Below are positions 8,484 to 16,051 of a DNA stretch of 64,000 nt, piece by piece (the first letter of the stretch is position 1; each line of letters opens with the position of its first letter). This DNA is from Fructobacillus cardui. GTDB taxonomy: Bacteria > Bacillota > Bacilli > Lactobacillales > Lactobacillaceae. The translations under genes were made by a program, and so were the position numbers. Where the stretch lies: the NCBI RefSeq assembly GCF_023218935.1, contig NZ_JAJIAL010000002.1. The stretch is one strand, 5' to 3'. Under the pieces are notes generated by a model. That model was given only the letters and a program-made list of their open reading frames with translations. It was not told the DNA's origin and made no database searches.

Positions 8484-9762
8484 TTATGAGTCAGTTCGTA
8501 TAAAATTATAAATCGTTTTTCTTACTTCTCTCTCATCACCGCTCACATAAAAACGGACACCATACAATTTGGTGTTATTATTTTCGCCAATAATCTCAAT
8601 ATTTTCCGGGGAGATACTCGTTAACAAATCTTCTTTCCACTGATCTTGAGCTAATAATTGATTACCCTTAGGCTCAAGATAAAGCTGATAGATATAGGAT
8701 TCATTGGCAAGATACAAAACAAAGTCGGGTAAGAAACCAGCATATTGTGAGACTTTACCGGAAAAGGCATGCAGTTTCAGATTGGAATTCCGTTCATCAC
8801 TACGAATCAGGTAGACATCTTGATAACGTTTTTGCAACTCGGCAATGTAACCACGAACTAATTCAATCAGGCTTTTTTCTAGGCCATCCACAATCGCTTC
8901 ATCATAGACAAACCAGGATTCTTTTTTAAATCATAAGCGGATATAAGTTCGCTTATGCCAGCACCTTTATGGTTGATAGGAACCCGTTTTTGATAATCCT
9001 GGATGACTTCTTTAACGGGAACCCCTAAGAACCGATTCGTTCTCCTTTGACGCTTATAATTCATAACCAACATTCGTTGAATATAAGTTAGATATTTTTC
9101 CACGACAAGTAACTGCGTAGCTCGGTTCATATTCTTTACAGCGCCTGCGGAAACAATCGCTTGAATTTCCTGAATAGCTCCTAACCATTCTGGCGCCTGT
9201 CGAAAATCTTCCAAGGAAGTAAGAGTTGGCATATATTTTTTCATGTTTTGGAAACGGAAAAAAGGATTCCGTGCCATTGCCTTTTTGACAAGTTGTTCAT
9301 CTATTTTGACGAGACGAGTTTCAGTGTTCTGAGAAAAATTTTCTGCACTAAAGGCACTTTCCTCTGGAGTGGCTGTTTCAATGTTGACGGTTGGCAATTC
9401 GGCTACTGATACTCCATATTTCGCAAGACCATTATAGTCATTTTCAGGGATATCCTCGACTTCGTTATAGTAAAGCTTTCCGTGTTGATAGACATGAGAT
9501 CGTTTAAATGATTCTTTAACACGTGTTGTTAATAGTTCAAAATCTTGGTCATCTTCTACCTGTAATTGCATGGCCTCAAATGATTTTGTCAGATTCTCGA
9601 TATACTTTTTATCATTGATAGTGTGGTAATGCAGTGACTCTAAAATCTGTAATTCGGGTGTCGCATGATCAAATCTTCTATGACTTTGTTTCGCTTTAAA
9701 TTACCATTGTCAGTAAAGTATGTTGAACCGAAATCTTTTAAAATTGATTTGGTTGTTGCCAT
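8484..9762 (-). pseudogene. Remnant of a type III restriction helicase (Res-like) C-terminal half
   Basis: Three adjoining frames read as one protein: MATTKSILKDFGSTYFTDNG from 9762, then HATPELQILESLHYHT through about 8930, then ESWFVYDEAIVDGLEKSL to 8484. The last part (LPDFVLYL, QLYLEPKG, WKEDLL) matches the C-terminal domain of type III restriction-modification Res/DEAD-helicase subunits. Breaks lie near 9672 and at a six-T run at 8922-8927. The helicase motifs are missing, so only the back half survives and function is unlikely. No modification methylase is present nearby. Confidence 0.6.
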
Positions 9763-9872
9763 AATTTTGGAATCTATCATTGACCTAATTACTCCATTTT
9801 TAAGGTGTATTATTTATTGTTGTTTGTTTACTAAAATAGTATAGCATGTTCATTATCTGAGGACTGATCCCC

Positions 9873-9913
9873 AAAAAAAGCGGTAAAAAGGATTACTAAA
9901 TCACCTTTTACCA
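9873..9913 (-). terminator. Terminator of the element's polymerase cassette
   Basis: GGTAAAAGG and CCTTTTTACC pair around an AT-rich loop, followed by GC and a T run on the minus strand, 14 nt after the stop of the last cassette gene. Confidence 0.8.
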
Positions 9914-9926
9914 CAATGTTAGGTTG

Positions 9927-10190
9927 TCAACGATTGATTGATACGGTGATTCCTTTTTCAATCTTGATCAACTGCACTGCTTCTAAAACGGCATCTACTT
10001 CTTCACTTGAATAAGTATTAATTGCTCGTGAAGTTGTCGCTCTTCCCAACTTATGCCATTCAAAAAATAAATTAACCGAATTATCGAACTGAGGTAGTAC
10101 TACCCTTATTTCGTATAGCGTGTTTGCTTCTTTTTTCCAAAGCGGTTCGATAGCGCTTACGAGTTCCTGCTTAATTTTCTCGATGGTCAT
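9927..10190 (-). CDS. Third gene of the Y-polymerase cassette, unknown function
   Basis: 87 residues starting MTIEKIKQELVSAIEPLWKK with GGAGG before the ATG. It overlaps the YolD-like gene by 4 nt. A clear paralogue of the same length sits at 59181-59441, also last in a polymerase cassette; both keep LFFEWHKLGRAT/FFFEWNQVGRST in the middle and a start IKQEL/ITEILKEM. The conserved pairing with a Y-family polymerase and YolD-like protein suggests a role in translesion synthesis or its control. I do not know a named family for it. Confidence 0.7.
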   Translation of the reverse strand: MTIEKIKQELVSAIEPLWKKEANTLYEIRVVLPQFDNSVNLFFEWHKLGRATTSRAINTYSSEEVDAVLEAVQLIKIEKGITVSINR

Positions 10191-10552
10191 ATCTTAACCT
10201 CCAAGTGGCGAATTAATTCAAATGGATAATAGTTTTTATCAATCCATAAGCCCTCTTCATTAAAGGAACGAATCAAGGCATGTATTGGTTCGGGCACTGT
10301 CATGTCAGAAGTAGTGCTGTTGAGTTGCAGAATGATGGAACGATAATTGACAAAAGCTTCCTGACAAACTCGCTGCATTTCATGCACTGGTGTTTCATCC
10401 AGCCATTCATGAAGAGTAGTTCGATCTTCTTTATTTTGGTTGATTTTTTGGGTATGGTCGGACAGAAAAAAGCCATTCCACTTTATCTTACCCCGATCAT
10501 GGTAGTCTTGTTCAAAAAAAGTTTTTGCACGTTGGATGTCTTCTTTATTCAT
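10187..10552 (-). CDS. YolD-like protein
   Basis: About 121 residues from the ATG at 10552 (MNKEDIQRAKTFF), chosen because GGAGG is 8 nt upstream. The motif DRGKIKWNGFFLSDHT is the hallmark of the YolD-like family, found beside UmuC/UvrX-type polymerases in Firmicutes. The start lies within the last codons of the polymerase gene (8 nt overlap) and the end overlaps the next gene by 4 nt, so the three form a tightly coupled operon. A broken paralogue with the same motif lies at 59428-59822. Likely a polymerase partner. Confidence 0.75.
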   Translation of the reverse strand: MNKEDIQRAKTFFEQDYHDRGKIKWNGFFLSDHTQKINQNKEDRTTLHEWLDETPVHEMQRVCQEAFVNYRSIILQLNSTTSDMTVPEPIHALIRSFNEEGLWIDKNYYPFELIRHLEVKI

Positions 10553-11861
10553 AACTATTACCTCCATTGTGCCCGCCGACCAAGTTCCCTCGTTCTAGGG
10601 CAGTACCACCTTTTTCATGCGATATGCCTCTCATAATTGCGGTACTACCAAATTTGGTGCGCATCTGATCAAGTAGTTTTTCCACTTTTTGACTAGACTC
10701 TGATTCAGTTGAATTAAAAAGGTCTAATTGTTCTTGATGATCATCCAATAGATCACCATAAGCAATATAAATATTGCGAATAGTTGCGCCAGGCCAATTT
10801 TGTCGGAATATTTTGAGAATAGTATTGATAAGTTGTTGACTGTGGTTGGTTGGTTCAATGCGTAAAGTTTGATGAAAACCCTGTGTCCCTTCCTCTTTGA
10901 TTGCTTCATAAGAATAGCCAATGCTCAAAGTCACTAAACGAGCTTGCTTTTGATGGTAGCGAATACGGGCAGCTACCTGGTCAGCCAACTCACTCAGGAC
11001 CACTTCAATCTCTTCCTGGTTGCGATAATCCCTGGGTAGCACTTGAGAGTTACTATACGATTTGTTTTTTACACTGACTTGTTCTGTTAAATCTGTGCGG
11101 TCGATTCCCCAAGACAAAGCGTAAAGTTGATCACCCATTAGACCCATTTTTTCGCGTAGCAAATAAGGATTATAAATTGCTAAATCCCCCATTGTATTGA
11201 TGCCCCATTGATGTAGTTTTTTGGCAGTTCGTTTTCCAATACTCCACACTTCGGTTAGGTCTGAGATTGGCCACAGTTTTTTGGGAACATCCTCATAATG
11301 CCAAGTTCCTTGCAGATTTTTAGCGTGTTTGGCCTCAATGTCTAACGCCAGTTTAGCTAAAACTGGACTATCGCCAATCCCAACAGTTAAGTAAAGGCCC
11401 ATGCGTTGACGTGCTTCTCTTTGAATTTTCAATGCCACTTCTTCTGGCGTGTTCCCAAACAAATGCCAAAAACTAGTGACGTCTAGGATTGACTCATCAA
11501 TTGAATAAGGTAATAAATGTTCTTGGTCGACAAACTCCAGAAATATTTGATTCAAGTCCATATTTTTTTCAATATAAAGGTTCATTCTCGGGTTGACCAT
11601 GATTAATGATGAAGTGTTAGGCAGCTCTCTTTTACGTGTAACATTACTAATGCCCAAATGCTTCTTAGCCATTGGCGAGGCTGCTAACACTAGTCCACCG
11701 TTAGTATTACTTTGCTCAGACAAAACGACCAGTTCTGCCTTTAGTGGATTCAACCCACGTTGCACACATTCAACACTGGCATAAAAACTCTTTGAGTCAA
11801 TCAGAAAGAAAACTCGTCGTGCTTCTTTTACATAGACTGTTTGTAATTGTTCAACATTCAT
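10545..11861 (-). CDS. Y-family (UmuC/UvrX-like) DNA polymerase
   Basis: An error-prone translesion polymerase of about 438 residues. The start ATG at 11861 (MNVEQLQTVYVKEARR) has AGGTG 6 nt upstream; an ATG six codons earlier is less well placed. Catalytic carboxylate motifs are visible: FFLIDSKSFYASVE near the N-terminus and LPYSIDESILDVTSFW about 90 residues later. The helix-hairpin region reads WSIGKRTAKKLHQWGI and the little-finger domain follows. The upstream LexA-type box at 11900-11913 predicts SOS induction. It is intact, whereas the chromosomal paralogue at 59815-61150 is broken. Confidence 0.9.
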   Translation of the reverse strand: MNVEQLQTVYVKEARRVFFLIDSKSFYASVECVQRGLNPLKAELVVLSEQSNTNGGLVLAASPMAKKHLGISNVTRKRELPNTSSLIMVNPRMNLYIEKNMDLNQIFLEFVDQEHLLPYSIDESILDVTSFWHLFGNTPEEVALKIQREARQRMGLYLTVGIGDSPVLAKLALDIEAKHAKNLQGTWHYEDVPKKLWPISDLTEVWSIGKRTAKKLHQWGINTMGDLAIYNPYLLREKMGLMGDQLYALSWGIDRTDLTEQVSVKNKSYSNSQVLPRDYRNQEEIEVVLSELADQVAARIRYHQKQARLVTLSIGYSYEAIKEEGTQGFHQTLRIEPTNHSQQLINTILKIFRQNWPGATIRNIYIAYGDLLDDHQEQLDLFNSTESESSQKVEKLLDQMRTKFGSTAIMRGISHEKGGTALERGNLVGGHNGGNSYE

Positions 11862-11893
11862 CTTGGTCACCTCATTCATGAAACCCTAAGAGA

Positions 11894-11913
11894 AGTATAC
11901 GAACATCCGTTCC
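11894..11913 (-). promoter_or_regulatory. SOS (LexA) box and -10 of the element's polymerase cassette
   Basis: CGAACATCCGTTCC at 11900-11913 matches the Gram-positive SOS consensus CGAACRNRYGTTYC at 13 of 14 places. On the minus strand it is followed directly by TATACT (11894-11899), so LexA would sit on the promoter. The chromosomal cassette has the same layout at 61183-61202. Confidence 0.8.
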
Positions 11914-12683
11914 CATTATCAAGTGAAAATTTAGACGAGAGAAGAGAAAATGTCCCCTTGAAAAGCCTCAAATCGCAATTGGAGCTTTTTTATACGGCGC
12001 ATTATAAGTTTATTTCGACTCCATCATTTTCTTGAAGTTGAACCCCTTGGGGAAGAAATAACACAATTTTCTGCCAACGGTCTCATTACTTCCACCGTTA
12101 CTGAAGGGTCGTTCTTTTTATAATTATAGAATTTGTAAAATAGAATAATTCTTCAAATTTTATCTAAAACAATTCAAATCAACAAAGTCAGCTTTGCCGA
12201 GGGAATGTATTCGTAAGTTTTAATATTACTAATTGTTTGTCGTGAAACTCCTTCATGTTTAAAGAAAACAAATTAGCTCAATCGAGCTTTACATAAACTA
12301 AGCAACACAAAGTACCAGTATATCAACGTTTAAAGGTACAAAAAAATAGGCCGTTTTCAATACCTTTCACAAAGTCCTTAAAACGCCTATTTCATCACAT
12401 CGTTTTTTAAATTTTACAAGTCAATTAGATTTAAACCAATTTGTTTCTTACACAATATTCAAAACGATCTCACAACATGATTTTTTTAAAATTATTTCCT
12501 GTAGTTTTCGAAACTTCCCACTGGCAGACAACATCATTTAATTTTCTATACTCGGCGTCAAGCGTCTAACTTACTAAGAACAAATTGCATGGTGCTACCA
12601 GTGAAACGGCCATTTTTTTGAACGGCATCAAGTGCCCAAATAACCCGCGACCTAAGTTTCACTACCAATTTAGGCGTTAACCT
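11914..12683 (-). other. 770-bp stretch without a confident gene; possible gene remnant at its end
   Basis: No ORF with a good ribosome site is seen. On the minus strand at about 12685-12560 one frame reads coherently for some 40 residues (RVIWALDAVQKNGRFTG then STMQFVLSKLDA and a stop), which looks like the tail of a decayed gene, but I cannot name it. The rest is AT-rich with no repeat or RNA signature that I recognise. Confidence 0.35.
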
Positions 12684-12725
12684 AAAAAGGTGCAAATCAT
12701 TTCCGTCGAAATGATTTGCACCTTT
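12684..12725 (-). terminator. Strong terminator of the toxin gene
   Basis: A perfect 16-bp inverted repeat (AGGTGCAAATCATTTC and its complement) around the loop CGTC, followed on the minus strand by five T. It begins 7 nt after the 35-residue toxin gene and would fold its mRNA 3' end. Confidence 0.85.
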
Positions 12726-12729
12726 AATG

Positions 12730-12837
12730 TTAGTAAGTTTTTTGACTTAATTTTATTAGGTCAATGACAATACCAATCAATGCTAGAACAAACATTCCAA
12801 ACATTAATAGTAAGGTCAAGACGTCCTTGGCGGACAT
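12730..12837 (-). CDS. Putative holin-like toxin (type I toxin family), 35 residues
   Basis: MSAKDVLTLLLMFG begins a 35-residue peptide with one hydrophobic segment and a short polar tail ending LIKLSQKTY. AAAGGAG stands 7 nt before the ATG at 12837. The pattern (short polar start ending in 'xALxLML/ MFG', one membrane span, basic tail) fits the Hol_Tox/TxpA-like peptides of type I toxin-antitoxin systems in Lactobacillales. A TATAAT-like -10 lies about 110 nt upstream. An antisense antitoxin RNA would be expected over the 5' leader or the hairpin, but I could not identify its promoter with confidence. Confidence 0.65.
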   Translation of the reverse strand: MSAKDVLTLLLMFGMFVLALIGIVIDLIKLSQKTY

Positions 12838-12986
12838 CTGGCATCTCCTTTCCTAGAATGTGGGGGTTGGTTGATTACACCATACGCACCACCTCCAATC
12901 GAGGATAGCCACCATCTTCACTTGTTCACTACGTGGATTATTATATCATGTGTAGATCTAGACGAGTTAGAACGAATAATCCAGTT

Positions 12987-13253
12987 CTATGCTTCGCTGT
13001 TATGGAAATAATTCCATAAATATAGGCCGGCGACAGCAACGGCCACTATAACAATCAGCATGAATGGTAGGTGAGAAACAATTTCGGTCCCAATTCGGAA
13101 GAAAATACCATGTAAAATCCAATTGCCAAATACCCCCATATGCTCCATAAAACTGCTCAAAAGACTTCCTCCAGCATGAGTAGTGCCATAACTGTGCATT
13201 GCCACATGTTTCAATCCCAAAATAGGGTTGAAAAGAGCTGTACCACTAAGCAT
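12987..13253 (-). CDS. Small membrane protein of the pilin/topoisomerase operon
   Basis: About 88 residues from the ATG at 13253 (MLSGTALFNPILGLKHVAMH); AAGGAGG lies 9 nt upstream, and the longer in-frame reading has no ribosome site. One strong membrane segment near the C-terminus (LPFMLIVIVAVAVAGLYLW) and an amphipathic Gly/His-rich middle. It is the last gene of the operon starting at promoter copy C, 4 nt after the upstream gene. No family recognised; a T4SS membrane accessory is likely from context. Confidence 0.65.
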   Translation of the reverse strand: MLSGTALFNPILGLKHVAMHSYGTTHAGGSLLSSFMEHMGVFGNWILHGIFFRIGTEIVSHLPFMLIVIVAVAVAGLYLWNYFHNSEA

Positions 13254-13257
13254 TTCC

Positions 13258-13491
13258 CTATACCTCCTTATCTCCAGAAACGGATTGTGGTGATAAGTTC
13301 TGAATGGCATCATAGGCAACTTGAACATCAGTTGTATTTAACTTTTCCATCAATTCTTCAGCTAAACCAACTAATAATTCTTGCTTAAGCTTTTTTGAGT
13401 CAGCTTTAGCTTGTTGTAATTGTTCTTTGGCCTTGGCCTCCTTTTCTTCTTGATTACGCAACTTCTTTAATGTTGTTTGATTAAATGACAT
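13258..13491 (-). CDS. Small coiled-coil protein, unknown
   Basis: 77 residues; the first 45 (MSFNQTTLKKLRNQEEKEAK onward) are Lys/Glu/Gln-rich and predicted to be a coiled coil, followed by a short acidic helix. It lies between topoisomerase III and the small membrane protein in the operon from promoter copy C. SD-like GAAAAGAAA precedes the ATG. No function can be assigned from sequence. Confidence 0.6.
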   Translation of the reverse strand: MSFNQTTLKKLRNQEEKEAKAKEQLQQAKADSKKLKQELLVGLAEELMEKLNTTDVQVAYDAIQNLSPQSVSGDKEV

Positions 13492-13524
13492 TTTCTTTTC
13501 CTCACAATAAATTTATTCTACTTT

Positions 13525-15594
13525 TTAGCCTTTAGAAAAATCTGGCACAAAATTAACATAAGTCCGGCCATTTATGACTTTCTCTTCTAACTGACCCGAA
13601 GCAGTGTATACTTTACCTTTTTTACTTGTAGCTTGAATTGATATTTTCTCGTTATTAAGCAGTTTTTCTACTTCCGTATCAGTAAAACGATGACCACTAA
13701 ATGAACGATTAAACTGGATTTTTTGATTTGTCTTTGACCAGATACCGCTCACCATATCAGGTACTACTAACTTTTGACTTGGTGCACCTAATTCTTTTTG
13801 CAATTTTTTAGCATTTTCAATAATAATCGGCATATCATGAGCCACGGTTAAACTGGATGATTTCATTGCATAGTCCATATCGACTTTGAACTGACCAACC
13901 TGTTCAAAAATATCAAAAATCTGTTTGGTAGTAGTTGGCTGAGCGATGAAAGTCCCTTTCACAACGAAGGCAGCAGCCCTGCCAACATCAGTAAGTTGAA
14001 TTTTCCCTTTTTTGTCTTGAATATAAGCATCTTGCTTTTTTGTGGGAGAAGTCAAATCTGCATAGGTGCTTGTTCGAGTCGCTCCGGTGCCAATCTCATT
14101 CTTCTCCAAGAAGGCCTTGAGCCATGACCATGTAGGTGCTGATGGTTTACTATTTTGTCCCTCATGAATAAAGAGTTCTGCATTTTTCCCAATATTTTTA
14201 TAATTGGTTTCCTCTTCTTCATGTTCTTGGTATATATCGTGCCAGCCATTCACCAAGGGACGATTAATGATTGCCGTAAAACTTGGATTCTCTTTTATTT
14301 CAGCCTTAATTTGCTCATATTGGTAATTCTCGGCAAACATAGCTAAAAAGTTTTTTGAGAGAATTTCATAAATTTTGGGACCAGACATGCCATATTTTTT
14401 CAGGTCGGCTAAGCTAATTGGAACACGGGGCCCTGGTCGATTGGCGCCGTGGGCCCCTTCTGCTTTAACGTGTGTCTTACGAGGCGCTTTGTTCGTAAGT
14501 TTACTTACATCAACGCCGACTAAATCTGCGATTTTATCAATGTTTGGCAATGAATCATTAAACTGCTCAGGGGTAATCGTTTTATCCTCAGTTCGAGGAT
14601 AAGAAACAATCTGATCTTCATAAAGCTTTTGATAAGTTTCCAAAACCTCCTTAGCTTTATAACCATCTTTAGCTAGGAGAGCTGATAGTGAAGATAAATC
14701 TAATAACTTAGGAGGCTTTGTCTCTTTTTTCTCAGTAGAAATAATCACTGGCGTTCCGGAAGAAATCAAACCCTCCTTCTCTTTTTCAGCTTCTATTTTG
14801 GAAGAAAAACGAAACGGAACTTGCTCATCTTCTTTTTTTACTGACCGGGAGTAAATATTACCAGCATCATCCTTATATCGGTTTTCAAAATAAGGAATCT
14901 TTACATAGTTTTTAATAGCTTCTTCTTGTTCGTAGACTTTATATAGCATTGCGGACTTAAGTCGTCCTTGCCTGGAAAGTATATTATAGCCACCATACTG
15001 ACGGGAAGCAGTCGTTGCAATTCGAGTCAACTGCATCGAAATAAAATCCCAGCGATTACGTGCATTACCACGAATTAAATCACCATCTTTGGTAGGATCT
15101 GAAATATCACGTAAGTTAGTCATGGCCTTTTGAATAGACTTCGCAGATTCATCCAAAAAGTTTGCACGTAAAACCTTACCCTTCCAGTTGATGGCCAACA
15201 ACACCTCCCAAGCTAATAGTTCCCCTTCGCCTGAAGGGTCAGTGTCGGTTGCAATCACAATGGCATCAGCGCTTTTTGCTTTTTCCTTGATTGCATCAAC
15301 TTCACGTTTGGTGGAGCTTTCTTTTTTTGTTTTTGGGTTGTAGGAAGAAGTGTACTGATTACGCCACTGAAAATGACTAATATCCCAGGGGAGATTGTCA
15401 AGGGACCATGATTGGTATTTTTTACTTAGTTCTTTTGGCACTTGATTTTCAGGAGCAGCTAGTCCTAACATGTGTCCGTGCAAACTAACAAGCTCATAAT
15501 CAAATTGATCAAAATGACCAGTCTTCCCACCCAGAGCCTTTTCAAAATTTTTACGGGCACTAGGTTTTTCAGTAATAATTAAGTATTTTGACAT
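13525..15594 (-). CDS. topB: DNA topoisomerase III (type IA)
   Basis: 689 residues. The TOPRIM domain is at the N-terminus (LIITEKPSA at 5-13 and the acidic triad region ATDTDPSGEGE with Asp117 and Asp119). The catalytic tyrosine is Tyr332 in SYPRTED. Plasmid-borne TopB/TraE-type enzymes are regular members of Gram-positive tra/trs clusters (compare TrsI), where they are thought to decatenate transfer intermediates or relieve strain during strand transfer. Start ATG has AAGGAG 6 nt upstream. It is second in the operon after the pilin-like gene. Confidence 0.9.
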   Translation of the reverse strand: MSKYLIITEKPSARKNFEKALGGKTGHFDQFDYELVSLHGHMLGLAAPENQVPKELSKKYQSWSLDNLPWDISHFQWRNQYTSSYNPKTKKESSTKREVDAIKEKAKSADAIVIATDTDPSGEGELLAWEVLLAINWKGKVLRANFLDESAKSIQKAMTNLRDISDPTKDGDLIRGNARNRWDFISMQLTRIATTASRQYGGYNILSRQGRLKSAMLYKVYEQEEAIKNYVKIPYFENRYKDDAGNIYSRSVKKEDEQVPFRFSSKIEAEKEKEGLISSGTPVIISTEKKETKPPKLLDLSSLSALLAKDGYKAKEVLETYQKLYEDQIVSYPRTEDKTITPEQFNDSLPNIDKIADLVGVDVSKLTNKAPRKTHVKAEGAHGANRPGPRVPISLADLKKYGMSGPKIYEILSKNFLAMFAENYQYEQIKAEIKENPSFTAIINRPLVNGWHDIYQEHEEEETNYKNIGKNAELFIHEGQNSKPSAPTWSWLKAFLEKNEIGTGATRTSTYADLTSPTKKQDAYIQDKKGKIQLTDVGRAAAFVVKGTFIAQPTTTKQIFDIFEQVGQFKVDMDYAMKSSSLTVAHDMPIIIENAKKLQKELGAPSQKLVVPDMVSGIWSKTNQKIQFNRSFSGHRFTDTEVEKLLNNEKISIQATSKKGKVYTASGQLEEKVINGRTYVNFVPDFSKG

Positions 15595-15654
15595 TTTAGC
15601 TCCTTAAATTTTTAAAATTATGTACACAGAGGACTTCCCTCTGCTTTTGAGCAC

Positions 15655-15912
15655 TTACGATGAAAGTCCTTGAAAATATTGAGCCAACATTTGCATGACA
15701 ACCCAACCAATAGACGAGACCAAAAGTCCAATTGAAATTGCCTTTAGCTTGCTCTTTCCCTTTTCAGTCCCCTCGCGATCGCTACCAAAAAAATGTACAC
15801 CAGCAACGACAGCTAACAATCCAGCTAAGCCGACAATTAAAATAAGCACCCATCCTGAGGCGGTGTGCATAGCATTTGCAATTTGCTTTGCTTTTTCTGC
15901 TAAATCAACCAT
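15655..15912 (-). CDS. VirB2/TrbC-like pilin or channel subunit
   Basis: 85 residues with two membrane segments (about 20-42, WVLILIVGLAGLLAVVAGV, and 60-78, AISIGLLVSSIGWVVMQML) separated by a short charged loop GSDREGTEKGKSK. Length and topology match VirB2/TrbC-type subunits of type IV secretion systems. GGAGG lies before the ATG at 15912. It is the first gene after promoter copy C (60 nt from box to start codon, longer than at the other three copies). Confidence 0.65.
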   Translation of the reverse strand: MVDLAEKAKQIANAMHTASGWVLILIVGLAGLLAVVAGVHFFGSDREGTEKGKSKLKAISIGLLVSSIGWVVMQMLAQYFQGLSS

Positions 15913-15971
15913 TATCGTTCCTCCAACGATTTTATTTCAAAAAAGACGTAAAATTCTTTCTTGCTACATAC

Positions 15972-16006
15972 ACTATGGTTGAAGTTAAATATTCTACTGA
16001 TGTCCC
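15972..16006 (-). promoter_or_regulatory. Conserved conjugation promoter, copy C
   Basis: Minus strand GGGACATCAGTA, 15 nt, ACCATAGT. It drives the pilin-like, topB and two small genes. The leader to the first ATG is about 60 nt. Confidence 0.65.
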
Positions 16007-16013
16007 CAACTCA

Positions 16014-16044
16014 ATAAAAAAGAGAATTGTTAATCAATTCTCCT
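16014..16044 (-). terminator. Terminator of the primase/acidic/Clp operon
   Basis: GAGAATTG and CAATTCTC stem with a T run on the minus strand, 8 nt after the Clp-like stop codon and directly before promoter copy C. Confidence 0.85.
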
Positions 16045-16051
16045 TTTAGCT

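Noticed and set aside
9837..9876. Possible fifth copy of the conjugation promoter (GGACTGATCCCC near 9861)
   Set aside because: The upstream box is only partly similar and no ACCAWAGT lies 15 nt away; TATACT just there looks like an ordinary promoter.
10280..10636. 118-codon plus-strand ORF opposite the YolD-like gene
   Set aside because: The minus-strand operon is supported by ribosome sites, overlaps and a paralogous cassette.
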